Part shown: one piece after another, positions 1-8,660 of the stretch
Layout of the letters: each line of letters opens with the position of its first letter
Numbering within the stretch: the stretch's first letter is position 1
Origin: DASWVC01 sp036401335
GTDB taxonomy: Bacteria > Verrucomicrobiota > Verrucomicrobiia > Chthoniobacterales > JAFAMB01
Direction of reading: 5' to 3'
NCBI GenBank assembly: GCA_036401335.1
Contig: DASWVC010000293.1
Coordinates: forward strand, 1 to 64,000
Length of the DNA: 64,000 nt
Position numbers and translations under genes: made by a program
The notes under the pieces: model-generated
Told to the model about the DNA's origin: nothing
The model's database searches: none
Seen by the model: the letters and a program-made list of their open reading frames with translations, nothing else

Positions 1-744
1 ACGCACGCAACTGCGTTCCGCCACAAAAAATGCCCAGCCGACCGAGCTTCGGGCGAACCGACGGTAGCGTCGGCGCCAGGTATCGGCCTCGTGTTCAAGG
101 CGGGTCCGGTCCGGGTGCAAAGGATTGGCCCGAGCCCATGCGGCAACCGCACGCCAACTGGACACGCAGTACCGGTCCCACTCCCGCGTGGAAGCCGGCA
201 TGACCCCAAGCAGTCTGACGTTTTGCTCGGCCAGCGCATCCAGCAACTGTTCCCGGGTTCGTAAGTCGGCTGCCTGTTCACGGCGTAGCGTCTCGGCGGA
301 AACGGGATGCACCAGAAACAATTCTCCCACCGCCAGGATACCTCCGGGCCGCACCCGCCCGGCCATCCAGGCCACCGCTGGCGCGAAACCGCCCAAGGCA
401 AACGAGGCACCAACACAGGTCACCACGTCGTGGCCCTCTGGTCGCATGGGCAAATCCGCCGCCTCCCCTACCACGAACCGTACCCGGTCCGAGACGCGCT
501 CCGCCTCGGCCTTCCGGCGGGCTTGCCCGACCGCGTCAGCGCTTCGGTCCACACCGGTGCCTCGCACGGCCCAGTGACGAGCCCAGAGCCGCAACAACAG
601 ACCGTGGCCGCTGCCGATATCGAGGACATCCGTGCCGTCCTTGACGCGGCACGTGGCCGCAAGTTGCAACAACGCTCGCCGGGAGGTAGGGGTCGAAATC
701 TCGAGCGGGCGTTCCGCGATCTCAACGTAGTCTAAGGCGTTCAT
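1..744 (-). CDS. Class I SAM-dependent methyltransferase, C-terminus cut by window edge
   Basis: An ATG at 742-744 opens a minus-strand frame that stays open for all 248 codons to base 1, so the gene continues beyond the window. Near residue 38 there is a glycine-rich SAM-binding motif I (VLDIGSGHG), followed by an acidic residue at the end of strand beta-2 (GTGVDRS) and a motif II/III-like stretch (DVVTCVGASFALGGF). This is the fold of small-molecule methyltransferases related to UbiE/COQ5. The substrate cannot be read from the sequence. It lies 105 bp downstream of the Wsp-like operon on the same strand, so read-through is possible, but there is no overlap to suggest functional coupling. 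Confidence 0.85.
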   Translation of the reverse strand, partial: MNALDYVEIAERPLEISTPTSRRALLQLAATCRVKDGTDVLDIGSGHGLLLRLWARHWAVRGTGVDRSADAVGQARRKAEAERVSDRVRFVVGEAADLPMRPEGHDVVTCVGASFALGGFAPAVAWMAGRVRPGGILAVGELFLVHPVSAETLRREQAADLRTREQLLDALAEQNVRLLGVMPASTREWDRYCVSSWRAVAAWARANPLHPDRTRLEHEADTWRRRYRRFARSSVGWAFFVAERSCVR

Positions 745-848
745 AATGGGTTGGGCAGAATCCTTTTCTACCCGGCCCGGCCGGGGCGGTGCGAGCCCGA
801 ACGGCCGAAACTGCTTCGATGCACGTCTGCCGCAAAGGGAGATCCGGG

Positions 849-2846
849 CTAGCCGGCGGGCACGCGTGCGGCTGACGCCTGGAGGACGGCTTCCAACTCA
901 GCCCGAACCACAGGCTTCACCAGTTTGTCGTCCATGCCGGCCGAAACGCACCTCTCCCGTTCTTCATCAAGCGCATTCGCAGTGAGCGCCACAATGTAAG
1001 GCTGCCGTGCCGGCCGCAGAAGGGCACGAATTTCCCGGGTTGCTTGCAGGCCGTCAATCCCCGGCATCTGCACATCCATCAGGATGAGGTCGAAAGCTTC
1101 GCTTACCGCGGCGTCAACAGCTTCCCGACCGTTCTCTACCTCCATGATGTTACGGACCCCCAGCTTTTTCAGCAGGGCGACGGCCACGAACCGGTTGACG
1201 GCGGTATCGTCGACGATCAGCACGTTGAGATCGGCCAGGGATCGTTGCAGGACCGAAGCTCCGTTGCGTGGACCCCTCACGTCCAGGGGAACGCCCTGAT
1301 CCGAAATCGCCTGGAGGAAGCGAGCTTTTCTCAAGGGCAGCCCGAGCACGATGGCCGCAGGGTAAAGGCTGGCCCACTCCGACCGGTTCCTGGCCCGAGT
1401 CAAGAGAATCAGGGACGACCCGTTCATCTGGCTCGACGCCGGAATCTCGCTCCTGCAGGCATCGGCGTCGATGATCAGGTAGCCGGCTCGTGTATTCCTC
1501 AGGCTCTCCGCCGGATCTGAGCGAATCACCACCTCTAGGGCGAGTTCCTCGGCCCAGGTGGCTAACTGCCTAAGCAACCGGACATTCTTGACCATCAGCA
1601 TCAGTCGTTTGCCGGTCGATGCGGCAACGTTCCGGCCAGGTTCGGCGGAAATAACAGGGGGCAAGGAAATGGTAAAATGAAACCGAGTGCCTTTGCCAAC
1701 GGCACTTTCCACCCAGATCCGGCCGCCCATCAGCTTGGTCAAAGTACGACAAATCGAGAGACCCAGTCCCGTGCCTCCGAAATGGCGTGTCGTGGACGCA
1801 TCCACCTGACTGAATGCTTGGAACAAGCGGTCGAGCTTTTCTGGTGCTACCCCGATGCCCGTGTCTTCCAGGCTAAAATGAACCATATTCGGCCCATCGA
1901 AAGAAGGGTTTACTTCCAGATAAATCTCACCGCCGGCCGTGAACTTGACCGCGTTGCCCACCAGGTTTAGCAGGATCTGCCGCAAGCGGGTGATGTCACC
2001 GAGCACGGTCGCAGGCAGCTGCGGACTGACCCACGCAATGATGTCAAGATCCTTTGCGAACGCTCCTGGCGCCAACAACTCCATCACTTGGTCGATGGCA
2101 TCACTGAGGAGGAAGGGAGTCGATTCGAGTTCAAGTTTGCCTGACTCCATCTTTGACAGGTCAAGGATGTCGTTGATGATGCGCAGCAATGTCTCGCCGG
2201 ACGTGCGAATGACCTCCACCAGATCCTTTTGCGGAGCGCTCAAGGGGGTGTCTGCAAGGACGTCGGCGACTCCTAACACGCCCACCATCGGTGTGCGTAT
2301 CTCGTGGCTCATGTTGGCGAAGAATTCCGATTTGGATCTCGTCACTTCCGCCAGTTGGTTGTTCAGCTGGACCAGTTCTGCATTTTTTCCCAACAGCTCG
2401 GCTTGCGCCTTTTCAAGCGCCTGGAACGCCGCCCTGCGCTGCAGCTCGTGCAGGTAACCCTGGGAATGCAAGCGGACGCGCGCCAGCAGTTCAATGCGGT
2501 CGGGCAACTTGATCAGGTAGTCGCTGGCGCCGGCCTCAAACGCTGCTTGTTTGATCACGGGTTGCTCCCGCGTGGACAAGACAATGACAGGAATTTCCCG
2601 GGTCTGCGGGCTGTTGCGGTATTCCTTCAGCAGGTCGAGTCCATTTACCCCGGGCATGACCAAATCCTGTAAAATCACCGTCGGGCAGATTTTCTCAGCC
2701 GCTTCGACCGCCCGGGTAGGATCACTCACGTAGCTGAACGCAATCCCGGCATCGGTGGCCAGCATGCGCCGGATGCCTTCAGCTACCATCGGTTGGTCAT
2801 CGACCAACAGAACTGAGATCCTCTCCGTCGTGTGCTCGCTTTTCAT
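849..2846 (-). CDS. Hybrid sensor kinase: WspR-type receiver - HisKA - HATPase - receiver
   Basis: About 665 aa from the ATG at 2846; a TTG at 2891 would add 15 residues but is less likely. Domain order: receiver 1 (about residues 10-130; acidic pair D16-D17, phospho-acceptor D61 in ILQDLVMPG, K113), a coiled-coil linker (about 132-170), HisKA with H181 in FFANMSHEIRTPM, HATPase_c (N box LNLVGNAVKFT; G boxes DTGIG and GGTGLGL), a degenerate middle segment, and receiver 2 (about 539-660, phospho-acceptor near D591 in LILMDVQMPG). There is no membrane segment, so it is cytoplasmic. Receiver 1 reads like the receiver of the diguanylate cyclase WspR (VLLVDDQ, PTVILQDLVMPG, YLIKLPD), and the gene sits where wspR normally lies, last in the operon. 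There is no GGDEF domain. Inference: WspE phosphorylates receiver 1, which then controls the kinase. Confidence 0.9.
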   Translation of the reverse strand: MKSEHTTERISVLLVDDQPMVAEGIRRMLATDAGIAFSYVSDPTRAVEAAEKICPTVILQDLVMPGVNGLDLLKEYRNSPQTREIPVIVLSTREQPVIKQAAFEAGASDYLIKLPDRIELLARVRLHSQGYLHELQRRAAFQALEKAQAELLGKNAELVQLNNQLAEVTRSKSEFFANMSHEIRTPMVGVLGVADVLADTPLSAPQKDLVEVIRTSGETLLRIINDILDLSKMESGKLELESTPFLLSDAIDQVMELLAPGAFAKDLDIIAWVSPQLPATVLGDITRLRQILLNLVGNAVKFTAGGEIYLEVNPSFDGPNMVHFSLEDTGIGVAPEKLDRLFQAFSQVDASTTRHFGGTGLGLSICRTLTKLMGGRIWVESAVGKGTRFHFTISLPPVISAEPGRNVAASTGKRLMLMVKNVRLLRQLATWAEELALEVVIRSDPAESLRNTRAGYLIIDADACRSEIPASSQMNGSSLILLTRARNRSEWASLYPAAIVLGLPLRKARFLQAISDQGVPLDVRGPRNGASVLQRSLADLNVLIVDDTAVNRFVAVALLKKLGVRNIMEVENGREAVDAAVSEAFDLILMDVQMPGIDGLQATREIRALLRPARQPYIVALTANALDEERERCVSAGMDDKLVKPVVRAELEAVLQASAARVPAG

Positions 2847-2961
2847 GGGTAAACTTGTTGGTTCTCCATTCTTTAACGATTGTCCTGACAAGCTTGGATC
2901 CCGTTGTTAAATGCAGGCGGCGCCCGATGCGCAGGCGCGGACATAGAACCGAAGCATCCTT

Positions 2962-3942
2962 TCAACGTAAGAATAGTTGCCTGAGGCGTGGTCCGATTTT
3001 TCCCAACGGCAGAATGTCGGTAGCTGCGCCGAGCTCGGCGGCAGCTTTCGGCATCCCGTAAACGGTGCTGGTTTGCTGATCCTGGGCAATGGTGTGGTAC
3101 CCGGCATCACGCAGGTGTTTCAGCCCTTGCGCGCCGTCCCGTCCCATCCCGGTTAACAAAACACCTACCACCGACCCGGTGAAATGCCGCACGGTGCTGT
3201 CAAAAAAAACGTCCACGGACGGTCGGTAGGAATGTTCTCTCGGCGCGGCCGTGTAACCGATCCGGTGCGGGCTTTTGAAGACAAGGTGATCGCCGGTGGC
3301 AGCGACGAGAATGGTCCCGGCGGTTAGTGAATCGCCCTCGCGGGCCAGCTTCACCGGCAGCGGTGAATGCTCATTTAGATACTGGACGAAGTCCGGCGCA
3401 AACCGGGCTTCGATGTGCTGCACGATCACCACGGCCGGTTCAAAGTGCCGCGGCAGACTGGAAAGGATTGCACTAAGGGCGGTGCTTCCGCCAGCGGATG
3501 CACCGATGGCCACAAGCTTGGTCACGATCGGGCCTGGTTTTAGCTCCTCCGGCATTGAACCCCGGCGGTTCGTGAGGTGCCCGATCTGCGCGATCCTCTC
3601 CAGCAAGGCTTTTCCCGTTTGCCGAGAGCCGGGATGCACAGGGAAATTTACCGCGTCGATGGCGCCGGCCCGCAAGGCTTCCAACACCGCGGGCGAATCT
3701 TTTCCCGCCAGCTCTGTGAGGATCAAAACCCGGCAAGGCGTCCGCTTCATGATGCTTCGCGTGGTTTCCGCGCCGTCCAATGACTGCATCAGGACGAGGT
3801 CGGGAGGATCGTCACGACACCTTTCAACCGCTTCAGCCGCGGTCCCGGCAGTCCAGGCAATTTCATGGACCGCAGAAGCCGTGAGCAGTTCGCGCAGGGA
3901 ATCAACCGCTGAACGGAGTCCATCGACGATCCCGATTCTCAT
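2962..3942 (-). CDS. wspF: CheB-type methylesterase, WspF-like, with degenerate receiver
   Basis: 326 aa. The C-terminal methylesterase domain (about 140-326) keeps the catalytic triad: Ser149 in IGASAGG, His176 in VIVQHI and Asp269 in LLTGMGRDG. It should demethylate or deamidate receptor glutamyl sites on the WspA-like receptor. The N-terminal receiver (1-125) is degenerate. Where relatives read LVLMD..MPGMDG, this protein reads LVLMQSLDG, which loses the phospho-acceptor Asp (Gln53) and about four loop residues. The conserved Lys is also missing (VNFPVHPG), and only one acidic residue (D7) remains at the metal site. The ATG overlaps the wspE stop by 4 bp (ATGA), showing translational coupling. 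The order and the IVDGLRSAV start support WspF rather than a flagellar CheB. Confidence 0.9.
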   Translation of the reverse strand: MRIGIVDGLRSAVDSLRELLTASAVHEIAWTAGTAAEAVERCRDDPPDLVLMQSLDGAETTRSIMKRTPCRVLILTELAGKDSPAVLEALRAGAIDAVNFPVHPGSRQTGKALLERIAQIGHLTNRRGSMPEELKPGPIVTKLVAIGASAGGSTALSAILSSLPRHFEPAVVIVQHIEARFAPDFVQYLNEHSPLPVKLAREGDSLTAGTILVAATGDHLVFKSPHRIGYTAAPREHSYRPSVDVFFDSTVRHFTGSVVGVLLTGMGRDGAQGLKHLRDAGYHTIAQDQQTSTVYGMPKAAAELGAATDILPLGKIGPRLRQLFLR

Positions 3943-6230
3943 CCGGTCGCCTCACCGATCAGGTTGACCACCGCCACCAGCAGGGTCTCGTCGTGAAAGC
4001 TTCCCTTGGCCAGGTAATGGTCCGCTCCGGCTTCCAAGCCGCGCCGCCGGTCTTCCTCCCGGTCTTTGTAGGAGACAATGATCACCGGGAGCGCTGTTAA
4101 CCCGGGATCACGTTTGATGAGCGAGACAAGTTCAATCCCATCCTGTCGCGGCATGTCCACGTCGGTTACGACCAGGTCGAACTTTCCCGTCCGGACTGCG
4201 TTCCAGCCGTCCATGCCATCGACCGCGATCTCGACTTCGTACCCCCGCGTCTGGAGCAGTTTTTTCTCCAGCTCCCGCACCGTGAGTGAATCGTCCACAA
4301 CCAGAATCCGTTTTCGCTTCTTGTTTGCCTCCCGGGCATCCTCGCGCTGGATGCGGGTCAGGGTGCCCGTCTCGACCAGTTTTTCGATCGAACGAACGGC
4401 GTCCGCGACTTCGACGACCAACACCGGGGCGCCGTCCTCCATCAGCGCACCGCAGCTGATATCCTTGATTTTACCTAATCGCGGGTCGAGCGGCTGAACG
4501 ATCAATTCACGTTCACCAAGAAATTTCTCCACCACCAAACCATAGAGCCGGCCGGCTTGACCGATGATCAGCACGCAGTTTTCCGCGCTCAGGGGCGCTT
4601 CTCCCCCGCCGCCGAAGATCTGGCTGGCGGAAACCAGCCCGATCTGCTGACCGTCGAAGGAAAAATACTGCCGGCCGCCCACGGCCCGAACCCCCTCTTT
4701 AGGCAACCTGAATGCCCGCGCAACGTGCGCCAGCGGAAACGCGTAGGGTTCACTTTCGATTTGCACGAGCAGCGCCCTGACGATCGAAAGGGTTAAGGGC
4801 AGTTGCAGTTGGAAGGTGGTTCCCGTTCCCCGTTCCGTCGTGATCCGGATGACGCCGCGCACTTCCTTGACCAGCGCCTGAACGACATCCAGGCCCACGC
4901 CCCGCCCGGAGATTTCCGTGACGGTCTGCTTCATCGTAAAGCCAGGCAAAAGGAGAAAGTCCAGCAGCTCAACGGAGCTCATTTTTTCCGTTTCAGCCGC
5001 GGTTGTCAGTTGCTTGCGAACCACGGCGCCTCGCAGCCCCGCCAAATCGATCCCCGCGCCATCGTCGGAAACACTGACCAGGAGGTCACCGGCACTGTGC
5101 CGGGCTTCCAGTCTGATTACCCCTTCATCAGGCTTGCCGGCGGCCCGGCGTTCCTCGAGCGGCTCAATGCCGTGATCAAACGCATTGCGCACCAGGTGAG
5201 TGAGCGGCGCTTCCAGTTTTTCGAGGATGTCCCGATCGACGTACGTGTTGGGGCCTTGGATCTCGAGCCGGGCTTGCTTGCCGAGCGTCCGGGCCAGGTC
5301 GCGGACCATCCGCGGAAATCCGAGCAGGCCGTCGCCAAACGGCCGCATCCGGCACGCCAGGGCTTCATTGTAAAGGCGATGCGACAGGTGCGCCGAACGC
5401 TGGTCAGAATCCTCTAAATCAAGCAGCCGTTCAGACAAGGCCCGGCGGCATTGCGACAATTGGGTTCTGGCTTGATGCACGTGCGCCACCGATGGTCGGA
5501 CGGGTGTCTCCCGGCCCAACGCTTCATGGATTGCGTCGAGGGTCTTGCTCAGCCCGCCCAACTGGCGTTGAACCCGCAGCAGCGACCCCGCCAACGGTTC
5601 CAACCGGCGCGAGGCGATAAGGGATTCACCCGTCAAGGCAAGCAGCCGATTCAGGTTTGCAGCGGTCACGCGTAAAAACCGCGGCTGAGCCGCCGGTTTT
5701 TCGGCCGCTTTGGCGGACAATCCGGTGGCTGTCGGCGTACCCGGGACCGTGTCTACCGTTTCGGGCGGGACTGCCGCCGGAAACGGCGGGGTACGCGGGG
5801 GCTCCGCGGCGTTGCCCTGGTGAATCGTGTCGAGTTCGACCAGGTAGTCTGCCATCCCGGGAACCAGCGGCCCGTTCTCCGCTTCCGTGCCGTTCTCAGG
5901 CATTTGGGCGATTTGCTGCATCAGGTCCACTCCGCGCAGGAGCACATCCACCTGGCGAACCAGCAGCACGAGCCGTCCGGTCTGGGCAGCAACAAAGACC
6001 TCCTCCATTGCATGCGCCAGCCGCACAGCCGCTTCACAATTCACCATCCGGGCAGCCCCTTTCAGCGAGTGCGCCGCCCGCATCAATACTTCCAGCCGAG
6101 AGGGATCGACGGGTTGGTGTTCGAGGCCGATCAAATGCTCGGCCAGGACCGCCGCCTGGTTGTTCACTTCCAGCCGGAAGAGCTCCATCATGGAGAAATC
6201 GGTGAGATCCGGCGGCAGGGTGGCACTCAT
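3939..6230 (-). CDS. wspE: CheA-type hybrid kinase with C-terminal receiver (WspE-like)
   Basis: 763 aa from the ATG at 6230, which overlaps the wspD stop by 4 bp; an upstream in-frame start at 6278 would intrude into wspD and is unlikely. The HPt domain carries the phospho-histidine H54 (RAAHSLKGAARMV). A P3 dimerisation helix pair follows, then the CheA ATPase (HLVRNAFDHGIEP; DDGAGID; GRGVGLDVV), a CheW-like coupling domain, and a C-terminal receiver with VVDDS and phospho-acceptor near D690 (VVTDVDMPRQDG). The CheA-receiver fusion is the layout of WspE. It is expected to sit under the WspA receptor array with the two CheW proteins and to pass phosphate to the WspF-like and WspR-type receivers. 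The WspF-like receiver cannot accept it conventionally. Confidence 0.95.
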   Translation of the reverse strand: MSATLPPDLTDFSMMELFRLEVNNQAAVLAEHLIGLEHQPVDPSRLEVLMRAAHSLKGAARMVNCEAAVRLAHAMEEVFVAAQTGRLVLLVRQVDVLLRGVDLMQQIAQMPENGTEAENGPLVPGMADYLVELDTIHQGNAAEPPRTPPFPAAVPPETVDTVPGTPTATGLSAKAAEKPAAQPRFLRVTAANLNRLLALTGESLIASRRLEPLAGSLLRVQRQLGGLSKTLDAIHEALGRETPVRPSVAHVHQARTQLSQCRRALSERLLDLEDSDQRSAHLSHRLYNEALACRMRPFGDGLLGFPRMVRDLARTLGKQARLEIQGPNTYVDRDILEKLEAPLTHLVRNAFDHGIEPLEERRAAGKPDEGVIRLEARHSAGDLLVSVSDDGAGIDLAGLRGAVVRKQLTTAAETEKMSSVELLDFLLLPGFTMKQTVTEISGRGVGLDVVQALVKEVRGVIRITTERGTGTTFQLQLPLTLSIVRALLVQIESEPYAFPLAHVARAFRLPKEGVRAVGGRQYFSFDGQQIGLVSASQIFGGGGEAPLSAENCVLIIGQAGRLYGLVVEKFLGERELIVQPLDPRLGKIKDISCGALMEDGAPVLVVEVADAVRSIEKLVETGTLTRIQREDAREANKKRKRILVVDDSLTVRELEKKLLQTRGYEVEIAVDGMDGWNAVRTGKFDLVVTDVDMPRQDGIELVSLIKRDPGLTALPVIIVSYKDREEDRRRGLEAGADHYLAKGSFHDETLLVAVVNLIGEATG

Positions 6231-6946
6231 GCGAGGGTGCGCTCTAAGGCGAGGAAAAGCAGTGGGCCGTCGAGGCACCCAACGTTCTGGCCCTCACAGG
6301 GAAGGAGGCCGCGGATGTAACCCGGAGGCGCTTTTGGCCCCGTCCACGGGACCTGCTGCAACTCCGAGGGACTGAACCGGCGGAGGCCCCGCACTTCATC
6401 CACCGGAAACACGAAACGGGAGCCTTCGCGCACCGCCACGAAGAGCCGGCGGTAAATGGTGCGGCGAGGTCCGGGGACGTTGGGCGCAATGTTTTCCAAA
6501 CCAAGCAACTCGGCCAGGGTCACACAAATGAGCAGTTCGCCCCCGATGTTGACGACGCCCAAAACCGCTTTGTTTCGCAGCTGCGGCACGGTATGAATCG
6601 GACGATCAACCGCAATCTCTTGCAAACTGTGCGGCGACAACCCCAGCCACTCGGCGCCAATGCGGAAGATCAGGATGCCCTGCGTAGGCTCGTCCTCAAG
6701 GTGCCCGGCACGGGCGAAATGTTCTGTCCAATGGTCCATGTAAGCCGGCGGCACTTCCTGCTCAAGCCGGTGCCCCGCGGCTGAAGAATAAACCCCGCAG
6801 TTGCGGCAGTGGACCGCACCTTTCAAAACGGGGCATTGCCGGTTACCCCAGATGCCAATTTTGTTCCAACAATCGTTTGGCCGGCCAGCTTCGGCCGTGG
6901 GCACACTTCCATTGGCCAGGTTTCCGTTAGCCGAGTTCGCGATCAT
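6227..6946 (-). CDS. wspD: CheW-like coupling protein WspD
   Basis: 239 aa. The N-terminus has the cysteine-rich block typical of WspD (DCWNKIGIWGNRQCP then HCRNCGVYSSAAG), followed by a CheW fold from about residue 85 (ILIFRIGAEWLGL; VLGVVNIGGELL; FPVDEVRGL). It bridges the receptor and the CheA-type kinase. It overlaps wspC upstream and wspE downstream by 4 bp each (ATGA), so translation is coupled. The N-terminal Cys motif (C26, C38, C47, C50 by rough count) could bind metal, but no function is known to me. The presence of this block is one of the better arguments for calling the operon Wsp rather than a generic chemotaxis cluster. Confidence 0.92.
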   Translation of the reverse strand: MIANSANGNLANGSVPTAEAGRPNDCWNKIGIWGNRQCPVLKGAVHCRNCGVYSSAAGHRLEQEVPPAYMDHWTEHFARAGHLEDEPTQGILIFRIGAEWLGLSPHSLQEIAVDRPIHTVPQLRNKAVLGVVNIGGELLICVTLAELLGLENIAPNVPGPRRTIYRRLFVAVREGSRFVFPVDEVRGLRRFSPSELQQVPWTGPKAPPGYIRGLLPCEGQNVGCLDGPLLFLALERTLA

Positions 6947-8175
6947 CGGGTGCCCTCCTGGACCCGACGGGCACGGTCCCTCAACACCCGGGCTGCGGCA
7001 TGGTTGCCCGAATGTTCCTGGAGCAAGGCGAGGTGAATGGCAGCCTCGTAATGGTTTGGCTCCAAGTAGAGGGCTTTCCGGTAAAAGCGATCGGCCTGGT
7101 CCCGGTCTCCCTCACCGTCCCGGATAAGCGCAAACAGGTAAAAGAGGGCCGCAGAGGGACCGGCCTTTTGGAGCAGGGCTTCACACGCTTCAGCGGCCTC
7201 CGCCAGCCGGCCCTGATCGGCCAGACGGCCAGCTTGCTCCAGCTCCGGCAAAGTGGCGGCCCCGGCCGCAGGCGTTTCCGTGGCCGTGCGGCTCGGCCTT
7301 GGCAACTTAGGCTGGTGGCCGGTCAACGCCGCGTTTGGGGTCAGGCAAATTTTCCTGCGAATGGGTTTAGGAGCTGGCCAAAGTGCCGGTTCGCGCCGGC
7401 GAAAGCCAAACGCCATCGGCAAACGCGCCGAAGCAAAGCCGTGGTTGGTCAGTAAACCGGCTTCGGCCGGACCGACAAACAGCAGTCCGTCCGGCACAAG
7501 AAGTTTTTCCAAACGATCCAGGGCCTTACCCTGTGTCTCCTCGTCAAAATAGATCAACAGGTTGCGGCAGAAGATGAATTGGTACGGTTCACAGAACACC
7601 CCGAAATTCTCGGCGACGACGTTCCCGGGTGCGAACCGAACACAGGCGCGAACCCGTTGATCCAATTGCGCACCGGCATCGGTCTCCGCGAAAAACCGCG
7701 CCCGGACGTCAGGGTCGGTTCCACGAAAGGAATGGTTCCCGAACACGCCGGCCTGCGCGACCTGAAGGGCGCGTTCACTCACGTCAAACGCATCAATCCG
7801 GAATCTGTCGGCTGTCAGTCCCAGCTCAAGCAAGCTTATCGCCAGAGAATAGGGTTCTTCACCGGTCGAACAGGGAACGCTGAGAACACGGATCATTCCG
7901 GATGCGAAAAACAGCGTCTCACGAACGCGGTGCTGGAACGCGTTGATGCCTTCAGGGTGCCGGAAAAAGAAAGTCTCCGGGATCACGACCGCCTCAATCA
8001 GGTTCCGCATCTCCGGTGCTGAGCGTCGCAAAAGGTCAACGTACGACGGAACATCCTCAAGCTGGTTGGCGCGGAGCCGCTCCGCCACGGCACGTCTGAT
8101 CAGATCCGCGCCAACCGAAGCAACGTCGAGGCCGATCCCTGCTTTCAGCAGCGCGATGACTTCGGTGAATGGCAT
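6943..8175 (-). CDS. wspC: CheR-type receptor methyltransferase with TPR tail (WspC-like)
   Basis: 410 aa. The CheR N-terminal helical domain is followed by the SAM-binding domain with the family motifs VPCSTGEEPYSLA and FCRNLLIYFDEET. A linker of about 60 residues then leads to a TPR-like C-terminus (ALFYLFALIRDGEGD; YRKALYLEPNHYEAA). This is the architecture of WspC, which methylates receptor glutamates and so opposes the WspF-like esterase. The start ATG overlaps the last base of the wspB stop (TGATG), and the stop overlaps wspD by 4 bp. All CheR signature residues that can be checked by eye are present, so the enzyme looks functional. Confidence 0.93.
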   Translation of the reverse strand: MPFTEVIALLKAGIGLDVASVGADLIRRAVAERLRANQLEDVPSYVDLLRRSAPEMRNLIEAVVIPETFFFRHPEGINAFQHRVRETLFFASGMIRVLSVPCSTGEEPYSLAISLLELGLTADRFRIDAFDVSERALQVAQAGVFGNHSFRGTDPDVRARFFAETDAGAQLDQRVRACVRFAPGNVVAENFGVFCEPYQFIFCRNLLIYFDEETQGKALDRLEKLLVPDGLLFVGPAEAGLLTNHGFASARLPMAFGFRRREPALWPAPKPIRRKICLTPNAALTGHQPKLPRPSRTATETPAAGAATLPELEQAGRLADQGRLAEAAEACEALLQKAGPSAALFYLFALIRDGEGDRDQADRFYRKALYLEPNHYEAAIHLALLQEHSGNHAAARVLRDRARRVQEGTR

Positions 8176-8633
8176 CAGGTTTCCACCAGTTCACGGAACA
8201 GCGCATCCCGTATGCCTGGGGTGAGTAACTGTTCAATCGCAACCCGCTGAATAAAGTTCCCCTCATGATTGGCCATCCGGCCTAAGCAGGGCGCACCGTC
8301 CGATGCCACCCCGGTTTCCGAAAACGCTCCCGCGTTGAATTGCATGGTTTCGGTTACGTGTTCGGCCATCAAACCGAGCAGCCGCTTCCGCTCACCCTGC
8401 GTGGCCTCCACCAGGATGATGCGGGTGCTTAGGCGGCGGGCCGCTGGCTCACCCCGGATCATGAGGCTCAGGTCCACCACAGGCACCACGGCTCCTCGAT
8501 AATTGAACAATCCGGATATTCCGGCCGGCACCTGCCAAAGCCCATTCAGCTTCAACCGCGGCAGGACTTCCACAATCCGGTTGGCCGGAATCGCATACCG
8601 GGCCGGGCCAAGCTGAAAAAGGATGAAAAGCAT
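8175..8633 (-). CDS. wspB: CheW-like coupling protein WspB
   Basis: 152 aa, the size of a minimal CheW. Visible strands include LFILFQLGPARYAIPANRI at the start and ISGLFNYRGAVVPVVDLSL, the conserved CheW core. It has no Cys-rich N-terminus, which distinguishes it from the second CheW in the operon. It begins 27 bp after the wspA stop and shares one base with the wspC start, so all the signalling genes appear to form one transcript. It should link the WspA-like receptor to the CheA-type kinase in the array. Confidence 0.9.
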   Translation of the reverse strand: MLFILFQLGPARYAIPANRIVEVLPRLKLNGLWQVPAGISGLFNYRGAVVPVVDLSLMIRGEPAARRLSTRIILVEATQGERKRLLGLMAEHVTETMQFNAGAFSETGVASDGAPCLGRMANHEGNFIQRVAIEQLLTPGIRDALFRELVET

Positions 8634-8660
8634 GCGAATCTCGTTCGGTTGGCGTGACCC

